Virus record (IMG/VR): IMGVR_UViG_3300025132_000113
Coordinates: 1 to 37,515 of that record
DNA length: 37,515 nucleotides
Source: a virus
Direction: 5' to 3' (one strand)
Shown: positions 30,173 to 36,809 of the stretch, in pieces
Layout: every line of letters begins with the position of its first letter
Numbering within the stretch: position 1 is the first letter of the stretch
Notes under the pieces: model-generated
What the model was told of the DNA's origin: nothing
Database searches by the model: none
Seen by the model: the letters and a program-made list of their open reading frames with translations, nothing else
Position numbers and translations under genes: made by a program

Positions 30173-31117
30173 TTACTTCACCTCACTTCCTAAGATTCTA
30201 TTTACTGCGCTTGTAGCCTTTCCTAGTGCTTTCATTAAGTACTTAGGATCTTGTCTAAGTGAACTAATCCAACTGTTTAAATAAGCCGCATGGTTAGTTG
30301 TATTAGAACTAATTTGTAACCGATGACATATAAGAAAAGCGCCAAGTTCAGCAACTAATTCCTCTTTTGCATATTCACTACTTCCAAAGCTTGCAGGCTT
30401 TAATCTCTTAAGCCTTGATTCATGGCCTGTACTGTGAACCATTTCATGAAACCAAGTTGCATATAAAGCCTCAGAATTATCAAATAACCTTCTCTCAGGC
30501 ATGTTGATTTGATCTCTAGAAGGCTTGTAGCAAGCTCTACTGCCCATCCAAAGTGTTTCTAGCTTCTCTTGCTTGTGATATGCCTTAGCAGCATTTTCAC
30601 AGTCCTCTAAGCGCTTTGGTTCCTCATTCCTAGCCTGTTCTTCTCCTAGTGCTTTCTTTATCATTTCCTGAAGTCCTTCACCTTCAAAGCAAGAGACATG
30701 GAAAACAGGACAAGGCTTATAGCTAGTCCATGCTGCAATTTCAGGATTACCATCATTGTCTAGCTTTGGCTTTCCATCCTTTCCTTCTATCTCTCTTGCA
30801 TTTAGTTGAGGTCTAGTTATATAAACTGCTTTACTTCCTTTCTTAATCGTTAGACCTGCCTTGATACCTTGATTTCCTCCCAACCATAAAGACTCCTCAT
30901 AATTCCTAGCCATTGCGTACATTTCAAGCAATGCCACGTTGCCACCATGATAAAAATTACCAGTGATTAGATTCTGATGTCTTCCATCATTCTTGCTAAC
31001 CCATTCTTTACGCCAAGGATTCTTACCTTTCTCCATTAACTCAATCAATTCATTACAAAGCTTTTCTTCTGGTGAAGGCTTAGTAGTTGCCTTCTTAGTT
31101 CGTTCTTTAGTAGCCAT
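30173..31117 (-). CDS. ArdC-type antirestriction/zincin protein (314 aa, start corrected)
   Basis: ArdC proteins protect incoming DNA against restriction. The N-terminal ssDNA-binding domain is shown by NPWRKEWVSKNDGRHQNLITGNFYHGGN (about 33-60) and the YITRPQ/TSYKPCPVFHVSCFEGEG segment, and the C-terminal metallopeptidase by TWFHEMVHSTGHESRL with HEMVH at 224-228 and a third ligand at Glu257 (KEELVAELGA). Start is placed at ATG 31117 (MATKERTKK): the frame stays open to 31204, but that stretch contains motif 1 and motif 3 and is not protein-like. First gene of the minus-strand early operon, which suits a function needed right after DNA entry. Confidence 0.88.
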   Translation of the reverse strand: MATKERTKKATTKPSPEEKLCNELIELMEKGKNPWRKEWVSKNDGRHQNLITGNFYHGGNVALLEMYAMARNYEESLWLGGNQGIKAGLTIKKGSKAVYITRPQLNAREIEGKDGKPKLDNDGNPEIAAWTSYKPCPVFHVSCFEGEGLQEMIKKALGEEQARNEEPKRLEDCENAAKAYHKQEKLETLWMGSRACYKPSRDQINMPERRLFDNSEALYATWFHEMVHSTGHESRLKRLKPASFGSSEYAKEELVAELGAFLICHRLQISSNTTNHAAYLNSWISSLRQDPKYLMKALGKATSAVNRILGSEVK

Positions 31118-31131
31118 AAGACTTAATTGAT

Positions 31132-31146
31132 CGTTGGTGGTTGTTG
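31132..31146 (-). repeat. Motif 3 leader repeat upstream of ArdC
   Basis: CGTTGGTGGTTGTTG on plus, one base different from the integrase copy, 14 bases before the ArdC ATG and next to a motif 1 dyad. Confidence 0.5.
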
Positions 31147-31148
31147 TT

Positions 31149-31167
31149 CTGCACTGGTGTTGTGCAG
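31149..31167 (-). promoter_or_regulatory. Motif 1 variant (long spacer) before ArdC
   Basis: CTGCAC-TGGTGTT-GTGCAG, a 6-bp inverted repeat with a 7-base spacer. On the minus strand it is preceded by GATAATAATAAGAACA, similar to the GATAA/ATAAAG box at 1281 and 15298. Likely the early promoter region of the ArdC operon. Confidence 0.5.
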
Positions 31168-31362
31168 TGTTCTTATTATTATCACTAATGACCACCGATG
31201 GCAAGTAAAGGGATTAGGCAAACTCTCTATCTGTAACAAATGTCACACCCTTTACCTCTACTCTCCACCCCTTCACACTTCACCACGTCCACCCTTCACA
31301 CCCCTTTTAGTTGCACACCAGATTGATAGTCTTGTGGTTATTCAGTCAGTCACTAGATAGAT

Positions 31363-31455
31363 ATACCCCACCCCACCCCATAGCTATTTTTTTATTGATT
31401 CTTTTGATCTTTTTTTTATTTTTCTATGATTTTTTAAAGGGGGCTATGGGGGTAT
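31363..31455. repeat. Large inverted repeat with T-rich loop, candidate origin
   Basis: Left arm ATACCCC (31363-31369) and CCCCATAGC (31376-31384); right arm GCTATGGGGGTAT (31443-31455), which matches the left arm if 5-6 of the repeated C/A bases loop out. The 58-base loop is almost pure T/A on plus. Easily melted DNA framed by GC-rich arms, near a RepL-like gene, is origin-like, but this is inference. Confidence 0.4.
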
Positions 31456-31516
31456 GAGCGCCAAGCGCTGTAGAGGTACCCACCTAAAAATGCGAGGTAA
31501 AAAATGGAAAAAAAAA

Positions 31517-31545
31517 GACCCAGGGCATTATGCGAACCCTGAGTC
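31517..31545. terminator. Bidirectional intrinsic terminator
   Basis: Nine-bp stem GACCCAGGG (31517-31525) / CCCTGAGTC (31537-31545) with one weak pair and an 11-base loop. It is flanked by an A-run (31508-31516, a T-run on minus) and a T-run on plus (31549-31554), so it can stop transcription both ways. It would insulate the divergent ArdC and RepL-like units. Confidence 0.75.
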
Positions 31546-31692
31546 AGATTTTTTGTGTGTGAGGAGTTTAAGTTGTATTGTTTTTTCTGCGTTAGTAGGT
31601 TGGGGCGTACCTACGTTTTTATTGTTACCAGTATAGAGATCATAGTGCAAGTAGGAGTAGATAATTGTGGGAGTAGTTGAAATGCAGGTGTG

Positions 31693-31722
31693 TTGATGTA
31701 TGATTCACTTTACCAATATAAG
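31693..31722 (+). promoter_or_regulatory. Sigma70-like promoter of the plus arm
   Basis: TTGATG (31693-31698), an 18-base spacer, then TATAAG (31717-31722). It would give a leader of about 85 bases with a hairpin (CTGACTGG ... CCAATCAG) and the motif 2 dyad. A host-read promoter here would let the RepL-like gene be expressed before phage polymerase exists. Confidence 0.45.
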
Positions 31723-31768
31723 ATCCCCTCCCCTGACTGGGCCGTTTCGCAAACACCAATCAGGAGTG

Positions 31769-31784
31769 ACCCTAGGGTTAGGGG
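31769..31784. promoter_or_regulatory. Motif 2 operator-like dyad (variant) before the RepL-like gene
   Basis: ACCCTA-GGGT-TAGGGG keeps the CCTA-N4-TAGG core of the 23737 and 27883 sites. Positioned in the leader, between the putative promoter and the ribosome site AAGGAGG. Confidence 0.5.
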
Positions 31785-31813
31785 ACTCGTCAGAAGGCAA
31801 GGAGGTCTGACTA

Positions 31814-32188
31814 ATGCAGTCTAATGGATTCGAGAATTTTGTTATGCTTCACCAAGAAGAATTTGAGAATGTATTTGGGTTAATAAGTGAGAGGCGATTG
31901 GAGTTAAGGGATATGGCTGTGTATGTGGGATTAATCAGTGAAATGAACTGGAGGACGGGGAGAGTTAGGTTAACTGCTAGGGCATTAGCGAGGAAATTGA
32001 ATATCAAAGATTCTGTATGTGTTATGTCGTTGGGAAGGTTAAAGAAGGAGTTGTTAGTTGTGAGGGTGAGGGAAAAAAGGAGTGGGGATGTTTATTTTTT
32101 ATTGAATCCACATTTTGCGAGTGTGGGAGGAGTAAAGAGGCGAGGATATTTACAAAGTCAATTTGAGGAGGCAATAAACGATTTGTGA
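31814..32188 (+). CDS. RepL-like winged-helix protein (124 aa)
   Basis: First gene of the plus arm. The ATG at 31814 has a strong AAGGAGG site 8 bases upstream. The middle is a winged helix: MAVYVGLISEMNWRTGRVRLTARALARKLNIKDSVCVMSLGRLKKELLVVRV, where a helix-turn-helix (LTARALARKLNI, then SVCVMSLGRLKKE) precedes a two-strand wing ending YFLLNPHFASVGG. That final 'yflNPh' block is reminiscent of RepL-type plasmid replication proteins. A transcription regulator is an equal alternative. Guanine-rich codon use (GGG, AGG, GTG, GAG) is visibly unlike the left arm. Overlaps the next gene by 4 bases (GTGA). Confidence 0.7.
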   Translation: MQSNGFENFVMLHQEEFENVFGLISERRLELRDMAVYVGLISEMNWRTGRVRLTARALARKLNIKDSVCVMSLGRLKKELLVVRVREKRSGDVYFLLNPHFASVGGVKRRGYLQSQFEEAINDL

Positions 32189-32391
32189 AATATAGTGAGT
32201 ATCAGAAACTAAGGATTGCACCCATGTATGTATCAAATGAAGAAAGGATGAGGTTAGGTATTCAGAGGTATGGGAGTGATGTACCTGTTGCTGAATATGA
32301 GAAAGCGAAAGCAGCAAAGGATGGAGTTGTTACGAAAGCAGTTGAAGAAGTTAAAGAGGAAGTAGAGGCCGATAGTGTGGATGAGGGTTAG
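32185..32391 (+). CDS. Small acidic protein with GTG start (68 aa), unknown
   Basis: GTG at 32185 overlaps the upstream stop (GTGA). N-terminal half contains YQKLRIAPMYVSNEERMRLGIQRYG; the C-terminal half is acidic (EEVKEEVEADSVDEG). Probably co-translated with the RepL-like protein. An opposite-strand frame is a shadow. Not recognised. Confidence 0.65.
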   Translation: MKYSEYQKLRIAPMYVSNEERMRLGIQRYGSDVPVAEYEKAKAAKDGVVTKAVEEVKEEVEADSVDEG

Positions 32392-32439
32392 AATGAAAAT
32401 GCTTTTCCAGGTGGTACTGGGAAGCCTGCCAGCCATTTT

Positions 32440-32454
32440 GGTTGGTGGTTGTTG
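32440..32454. repeat. Motif 3 repeat in the plus arm
   Basis: GGTTGGTGGTTGTTG, identical to the integrase leader copy (18 bases match including the preceding TTT). Here it lies between plus-strand genes, not directly before a minus-strand start. Confidence 0.55.
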
Positions 32455-32460
32455 GCAAAG

Positions 32461-32492
32461 CCTCTCTGTCACTAAAAAGATAGGGAGGTTTT
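32461..32492 (+). terminator. Probable intrinsic terminator or attenuator before the terminase unit
   Basis: CCTCTCT (32461-32467) pairs with AGGGAGG (32482-32488, one G-U) and is followed by TTTTG. Only a few bases separate it from the ATG of the 47-aa gene, so it may control read-through into the terminase. Confidence 0.55.
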
Positions 32493-32496
32493 GTTT

Positions 32497-32640
32497 ATGA
32501 ATTGCTGGCATTGCAAGACAGAATTAATTTGGGGAAGTGATTCTAATTGCGAACATTTAGAAGAATTTGATTTTATTAGTTTTTTAAGTTGTCCTAAATG
32601 TGGATCAGATGTTGAGGTTTACCACAAGAAAGAAAAATGA
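32497..32640 (+). CDS. Zinc-ribbon micro-protein (47 aa), coupled to terminase
   Basis: MNCWHCKTELIWGSD at the start and LSCPKCGSDVEVYHKK at the end give CxxC...CxxC (Cys3, Cys6, Cys32, Cys35), a rubredoxin-type zinc ribbon. Very similar small proteins are, from memory, widespread in marine cyanophages. The TGA overlaps the terminase ATG (ATGA), a coupling that suggests a role with packaging or DNA binding. Function unknown. Confidence 0.85.
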   Translation: MNCWHCKTELIWGSDSNCEHLEEFDFISFLSCPKCGSDVEVYHKKEK

Positions 32641-34445
32641 ATTGGGAACCATTACCAGAAGAATTGTGGCCTTTTAAAAATTTCCTTTGTTACTTGTTAA
32701 GGGAATTGGGGTTGGCTGATACTCCGACGTTGAGGCAATTATCTGTAGCGGAATGGTTAGAGAACGGGCCAGATCGTTGCATTACAACTGCGTATCGTGG
32801 ATTGGGTAAATCATTTGAAAGTGGTGCTTATGCTTTGTGGCGTTTAAGGCATGATCCATTTACTGAAAAGATCTTGATTCCTGCTGCAACTGCTGAGAAA
32901 GCAGAGGAGGTAGCAACATTTATGGCTAGATGTATTCGAGATGTTGATATTTTGAGATGCTTGGAACCAAGACCAGATGGAAGATCAAGTTTTAAAGCAT
33001 TTGATGTTGGGCCTGCTGTTATTGATCAAAGTCCAAGTGTTAGAACGGTTGGGATATTAAGTCCAAGTTTGACTGGAAAGCGTTGTACTTTGGCGCTGCC
33101 TGATGACATTGAGACTTTAAATAATTCAATTACACCGTTAAAGCAAGAAAGATTAGCGCAGGCGGTTACGGAACTAGAGGCAATTATTAAACCAGATGAT
33201 CCTGGGTTTGATCCGAATGGCAAAAGGGATTACACGATGGGAGGAAAGAAACAAATATTCCCAAGGCAAATTAGATACTTAGGAACGCCCCACCTTGAAA
33301 GTTCACTTTATCTAAAGCTAGTGAGGGAGAGGAGTTACGCTATTCGTTTTTGGCCTGCACGTTTTCCTGATCCTAAAGATTCTGAGCAATGGGATTGTTA
33401 TGAAGGATTCTTAGCACCTGATATTGAATCAACTGTTAAAGAGAATCCAGAAGTAGCTGGTAATCCAACTGATCCTGAACGTTTTGGGCATGAGGAATTA
33501 TTAAAGCGTGAAACAAGGATGACAAGATCCGCAGTTCAATTGCAGTTTCAGTTGAATTGTCGTTTAAGTACTCTTGATCGTTATCCAATCCGATTAAGTG
33601 ATTTGATCGTGATGGATTTAGATGGGAAGGCTTTACCTGAAATAGCTATATGGGGCAATAGCCCCGATTTAAGGATTCAGAATTTGATTTGTGTTGGAAT
33701 GGGTGCTGATCGTTATTACCACCGTCCTGCGGCTGTTAACGGGTGGATTCCGACGAAAGATGAGTGGCGTTGTGTTCTAGCAATTGACCCATCAGGCCGA
33801 GGCAGCGACGAATTAGCTTGGGCCTGCATAGCAGAACTCAATGGTAATTTCTTTGTTTTAGAAAGTGGTGGTACGACTAGAGGATATGAAGTTGAGGTTT
33901 TACAGCTATTAGCAAAAGTTGCAAAGAAATGGAATGTAACTCAAGTCGTTGCTGAATCAAATATGGGTGATGGCATGTTTACAGCTTTATTGCAGCCAGT
34001 AATGAATAAAATTTATCCTGTTGGAATCGAAGAAGTTAGAGTCAGCATCCAAAAGGAAAGAAGAATTGTTGATACTCTTGCACCGTTAATTCAACAACAT
34101 CGAATGATTGTCAGCACAGATGTAATCAAAAAGGATTATGCAACGGCTGAACGTGATCCAGAATCAGGGCATCAAAGATCTTTGCTTTATGGCATGTCAA
34201 GAATAACGACGGATCGTGGGAGCTTATTATTCGACGATAAAATTGATGCTCTTAGCTTAGGAATTAAGTTCTTTACGGAAGCTGCTGCACAAGATCAGGT
34301 CAGACAAAAGAGAGAGCGTCAGGAAGAGTTAGATGATCTAATTAGAGATGCTTGGTTTGATGAAACTGGTGCAGGTTTAGATGATTTAGCATGTGGATTT
34401 AAACCACAACAAAGATCAGGTGCTTACGGTGGTATCAAGCGTTAG
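32637..34445 (+). CDS. Terminase large subunit, gp19-like (602 aa)
   Basis: ATP-driven DNA packaging motor and nuclease; T7 gp19 is 586 aa. Walker A is TTAYRGLGKSFES with Lys58 and Ser59; Walker B is TLALPDDIET with Asp156-Asp157. The C-terminal RNase H-like nuclease begins VLAIDPSGRGSDE with Asp384 and continues with VVAESNMGDG (second acidic residue) and LLFDDKIDALSLG. Complete. It lies on the opposite strand from all capsid genes, next to a zinc-ribbon micro-protein, and ends inside the 3' end of the small terminase gene. Confidence 0.95.
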   Translation: MNWEPLPEELWPFKNFLCYLLRELGLADTPTLRQLSVAEWLENGPDRCITTAYRGLGKSFESGAYALWRLRHDPFTEKILIPAATAEKAEEVATFMARCIRDVDILRCLEPRPDGRSSFKAFDVGPAVIDQSPSVRTVGILSPSLTGKRCTLALPDDIETLNNSITPLKQERLAQAVTELEAIIKPDDPGFDPNGKRDYTMGGKKQIFPRQIRYLGTPHLESSLYLKLVRERSYAIRFWPARFPDPKDSEQWDCYEGFLAPDIESTVKENPEVAGNPTDPERFGHEELLKRETRMTRSAVQLQFQLNCRLSTLDRYPIRLSDLIVMDLDGKALPEIAIWGNSPDLRIQNLICVGMGADRYYHRPAAVNGWIPTKDEWRCVLAIDPSGRGSDELAWACIAELNGNFFVLESGGTTRGYEVEVLQLLAKVAKKWNVTQVVAESNMGDGMFTALLQPVMNKIYPVGIEEVRVSIQKERRIVDTLAPLIQQHRMIVSTDVIKKDYATAERDPESGHQRSLLYGMSRITTDRGSLLFDDKIDALSLGIKFFTEAAAQDQVRQKRERQEELDDLIRDAWFDETGAGLDDLACGFKPQQRSGAYGGIKR

Positions 34446-34707
34446 CAATATTATTCTCTAACTTTTTCCTTACTGTAGAGAAATCTAATTTCTTAGCCAT
34501 TTGTGCTTTTAATTTTTCACTATCTGCTTCTGCAAGGTTGGCAGTTATATTGTTTTGCTTAAGTAATTGAGCAGCTAATCTAAGGTCATCATTTGATACA
34601 GGAAGAGGGTTTCCATCTTTGTCGTAACTACCTTTTTTTATACGATCAATAACTGTTTCTATCGTCAAAGTTTGAAGTTCAGCTAAATTTTCAGCGTCAT
34701 TTTTCAT
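34435..34707 (-). CDS. Terminase small subunit, gp18-like (90 aa)
   Basis: DNA-recognition partner of the packaging motor. Length matches T7 gp18 (89 aa). The motif DGNPLPVSNDDLRLAAQLLKQNNITANL is the signature of podoviral small terminases. The start is taken at ATG 34707 (MKNDAEN); a TTG at 34728 would extend it by seven residues. It faces the large subunit and overlaps it by 11 bases, whereas in T7 the two lie in the same operon. Confidence 0.8.
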   Translation of the reverse strand: MKNDAENLAELQTLTIETVIDRIKKGSYDKDGNPLPVSNDDLRLAAQLLKQNNITANLAEADSEKLKAQMAKKLDFSTVRKKLENNIANA

Positions 34708-34746
34708 AACTTGATTGTTACTTAACAAATAGATACTAAACTAAGT

Positions 34747-34760
34747 CTGCATAGATGCAA
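34747..34760 (+). promoter_or_regulatory. Motif 1 dyad between small terminase and the membrane protein gene
   Basis: CTGCA-TAGA-TGCAA on plus, with TACTAAACTAAGT before it, 10 bases from the ATG at 34771. The divergent gap also serves the small terminase on minus. Confidence 0.5.
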
Positions 34761-34770
34761 AGTTTCGCAC

Positions 34771-35226
34771 ATGGCAACAACCGCCCCACCAAAAGAAAAA
34801 GAAGTAAAAGTTACTGAGGAAGATGACGATACTCCTGAATACCAGGAGATGATCATGTTCTATATATCCAATGCAATCAGGGCGAGTTTGACCCTTTGGT
34901 GCTTGGCAATAATTTCTCTTGCGTATATAAAATTGCCCCCAAGGATGTTTGGCATGGATATACCTGAACAACGTATAGATGCGACCTATTCTGCTGGACT
35001 CCTCGGAAATCTACTTGCCTCGTATGGTATTTCGATAGGAGGTATGAGCAAAAAGAAGAAAAGGGAAAACGGAGAAGGTCAAAATGGTAGTGGAAGTAGC
35101 AACAACTGTGCAGAAACTGTTGTAAGAATCCTTCAACCTATTGAGATTAGAGCCGACAAACCTAAGATCGATCCAATCACAAAGAAAACTATTGACCCTG
35201 TTACTGGTCGCTTGGAGACAACATGA
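34771..35226 (+). CDS. Membrane protein with two hydrophobic segments, possible holin (151 aa)
   Basis: Acidic N-terminus (EEDDDTPEYQEM), transmembrane segment 1 about residues 34-54 (AIRASLTLWCLAIISLAYIKL), segment 2 about 73-90 (SAGLLGNLLASYGISIGG), then a basic stretch (SKKKKREN) and a proline-rich tail. Two membrane segments and a basic end are usual for holins, though the long tail (60 residues) is not. It heads the four-gene plus operon and overlaps the next gene by 4 bases. Similar proteins occur, from memory, in marine cyanophages. Confidence 0.65.
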   Translation: MATTAPPKEKEVKVTEEDDDTPEYQEMIMFYISNAIRASLTLWCLAIISLAYIKLPPRMFGMDIPEQRIDATYSAGLLGNLLASYGISIGGMSKKKKRENGEGQNGSGSSNNCAETVVRILQPIEIRADKPKIDPITKKTIDPVTGRLETT

Positions 35227-35714
35227 AACGACTACTAATTCTTTTCCTACTAGCATCACCAGCTAGTGCCGATATTCATCACACAATTTCAAAATCAACG
35301 GCTTTAAAAGTAAACGCACCAGCAACGCAAACAACGAGGCTAGGTTCGAGTTATTCAGTAAGCGGATCAGGTGTGGATACGAGTTACACGCCTTCAGGAG
35401 GAAGTGCCGTTAGTGATGGACTTGGTTCATTGACTATAAGTTCAGGAGTTGGTGCTATTCCTTCATTAGAAGTCACACAGAAAACCGCAGGAAATTCTTT
35501 TAGTTTCAGCCAAAATTTTTTCCAAGGGGACGCTGTAAGTACCTCTGCCCCAACAGTAGGAACAGTCGGTAACTTCTCAGAGCAGACATCAACTCTAGCT
35601 GGATCAGCAGGATCGCTCGCAGGCACAATCACAGACACAGCAATAACTTTGACTGCTGGAGGCGCAGGCACAGAGGCAGTTGGGCAAATAATTAATGAAA
35701 TCGTGGTTAAGTAA
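35223..35714 (+). CDS. Secreted serine/threonine/glycine-rich protein (163 aa), unknown
   Basis: Signal peptide MKRLLILFLLASPASA (cut after residue 16), then low-complexity, beta-prone sequence (VNAPATQTTRLGSSYSVSGSG, then SDGLGSLTISSGVGAIPSLEVTQKTAGNSFSFSQNFFQGD). Probably exported or membrane-associated, and unusual for a phage. It overlaps the 145-aa gene by 20 bases. No function is recognised. Confidence 0.75.
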   Translation: MKRLLILFLLASPASADIHHTISKSTALKVNAPATQTTRLGSSYSVSGSGVDTSYTPSGGSAVSDGLGSLTISSGVGAIPSLEVTQKTAGNSFSFSQNFFQGDAVSTSAPTVGTVGNFSEQTSTLAGSAGSLAGTITDTAITLTAGGAGTEAVGQIINEIVVK

Positions 35715-36132
35715 ATTAGCTTTGCTATCTATTACTTTTGCCCCACAAGTTAGGGCAGAAAAGATAGTGCCAAATTTTCAGCAAGGAGTTTTAAACAATC
35801 ACACCGAAACCAAGACAATTCTGAAACGTGACCTGACCGTTTTTGAGTTTAGGAATGGCTACGAACTGACAATTGGTGGTTCTGGGATTAAGCCATCAAC
35901 AAATAATATTGCACCTTCAGGGTTTGTAAAAACAGCAGGAACAGTATCAGGAGTCGCTACTACTTACGTCATGCCAGATCTCTCAACTAAGCCTCAGTAC
36001 TCAATAGTTAGCGAGGGTGCAGCCTTTAGTTACTATGAAACATTGGAAACTCCAGGGATTAAATCTATGACAAAAATAATAGAAGAACAAACCATAGAAA
36101 GTATCTCAGATAGTACGAGTACTTTTCAATGA
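35695..36132 (+). CDS. Secreted protein (145 aa), unknown
   Basis: Signal peptide KLALLSITFAPQVRA (cut near residue 21), then EKIVPNFQQGVLNNHTETKTILKRDLTVFEFRNGYELTIGGSG and a beta-rich rest. Overlaps the gene on each side by 20 and 4 bases, so it is firmly part of the operon. Not recognised outside of similar cyanophage proteins I recall. Confidence 0.75.
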   Translation: MKSWLSKLALLSITFAPQVRAEKIVPNFQQGVLNNHTETKTILKRDLTVFEFRNGYELTIGGSGIKPSTNNIAPSGFVKTAGTVSGVATTYVMPDLSTKPQYSIVSEGAAFSYYETLETPGIKSMTKIIEEQTIESISDSTSTFQ

Positions 36133-36809
36133 AGCATATATATTTAACTCTCTTATTTATTACTCTACCTGTTAAATCCCTCGCACAAAGTATTAATACA
36201 TCGAGCCAATCGACGGGAAGTGTAGTTAATCAAGCTGTCCAGATCGTGCCTTCACGCCAGTTTCAATATCAACTAGGAGCTAATCAAGTTTGCCAAGGAG
36301 CAACATTAAATATATCACCATTCCTTAGTTCTACCAATAGCTTTGGGTCGCCTTATCAGCCCTATTATTCTAGAAATATCTATTCAACAAAAGATATAGT
36401 GGGTGCAATTGACGCTGATGGAAATGATATAGGAGATGGAGAACCAGACGAACCCACAAAGATAATTAGAACAGAACAAGTTCGTACAGGGATGCAAGAG
36501 TCAAACACAAGTTTAAATGCTGGCATAACTGCTACATTCAGTATTCCATTGTCTTTCAGATACCAAAAGCTTTGCAGGCTTGGGATGAAAAGGCAAGTCG
36601 AAATGTATGAGGCATCTTTAGCATCAAAAAGATTAAATTACGAAATGTCGAGATTAGCGACCTGCTCAAAACACATCAGAGAAGGAAATATTTTTGTTGG
36701 AGAAATGGCAAAAATATGTGCAGATGTGAAAGTAGTTTCGCCACCTAATGTTGAACATACCCACGCTATTTCTTCCGATCTCTCTGTAACTTCTGACGCT
36801 CAAAAGTAG
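36129..36809 (+). CDS. Secreted protein (226 aa), unknown
   Basis: Signal peptide MKHIYLTLLFITLPVKSLAQ, then VNQAVQIVPSRQFQYQLGANQVCQGATLNISPF, a tyrosine-rich stretch (PYQPYYSRNIY), an acidic linker (DADGNDIGDGEPDEP) and a helical half (YQKLCRLGMKRQVEMYEASLASKRLNYEMSRLATC). Several cysteines could form disulfides outside the cell membrane. Its 3' end overlaps the facing 206-aa gene by 44 bases. Perhaps acts in envelope breakdown or surface modification; not proven. Confidence 0.75.
   Translation: MKHIYLTLLFITLPVKSLAQSINTSSQSTGSVVNQAVQIVPSRQFQYQLGANQVCQGATLNISPFLSSTNSFGSPYQPYYSRNIYSTKDIVGAIDADGNDIGDGEPDEPTKIIRTEQVRTGMQESNTSLNAGITATFSIPLSFRYQKLCRLGMKRQVEMYEASLASKRLNYEMSRLATCSKHIREGNIFVGEMAKICADVKVVSPPNVEHTHAISSDLSVTSDAQK

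Larger units (their letters stand above)
31118..31813. other. Divergent control region and origin-like segment (696 bp)
   Basis: Longest stretch without a convincing gene. From left to right: ArdC leader with motifs 1 and 3; a C-rich segment (31261-31310, CTCTCCACCCC- and TTCACACC-type repeats); an inverted repeat with a 58-base T-rich loop (31363-31455); a palindrome AGCGCCAAGCGCT (31457-31469); a bidirectional terminator (31517-31545); a sigma70-like promoter (31693-31722); and a motif 2 dyad (31769). A 60-codon plus frame at 31454-31636 runs through the terminator and is not accepted as a gene. Confidence 0.6.

Noticed and set aside
31118-31204. N-terminal 29-codon extension of ArdC
   Set aside because: It contains motif 1 and motif 3 and is polar low-complexity; the ArdC domain starts after the ATG at 31117.
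31454-31636. Plus-strand frame of 60 codons with a GGGGG-type site upstream
   Set aside because: It passes through a strong bidirectional terminator and a palindrome, and its sequence is low-complexity and hydrophobic at the end. Possible but not supported.
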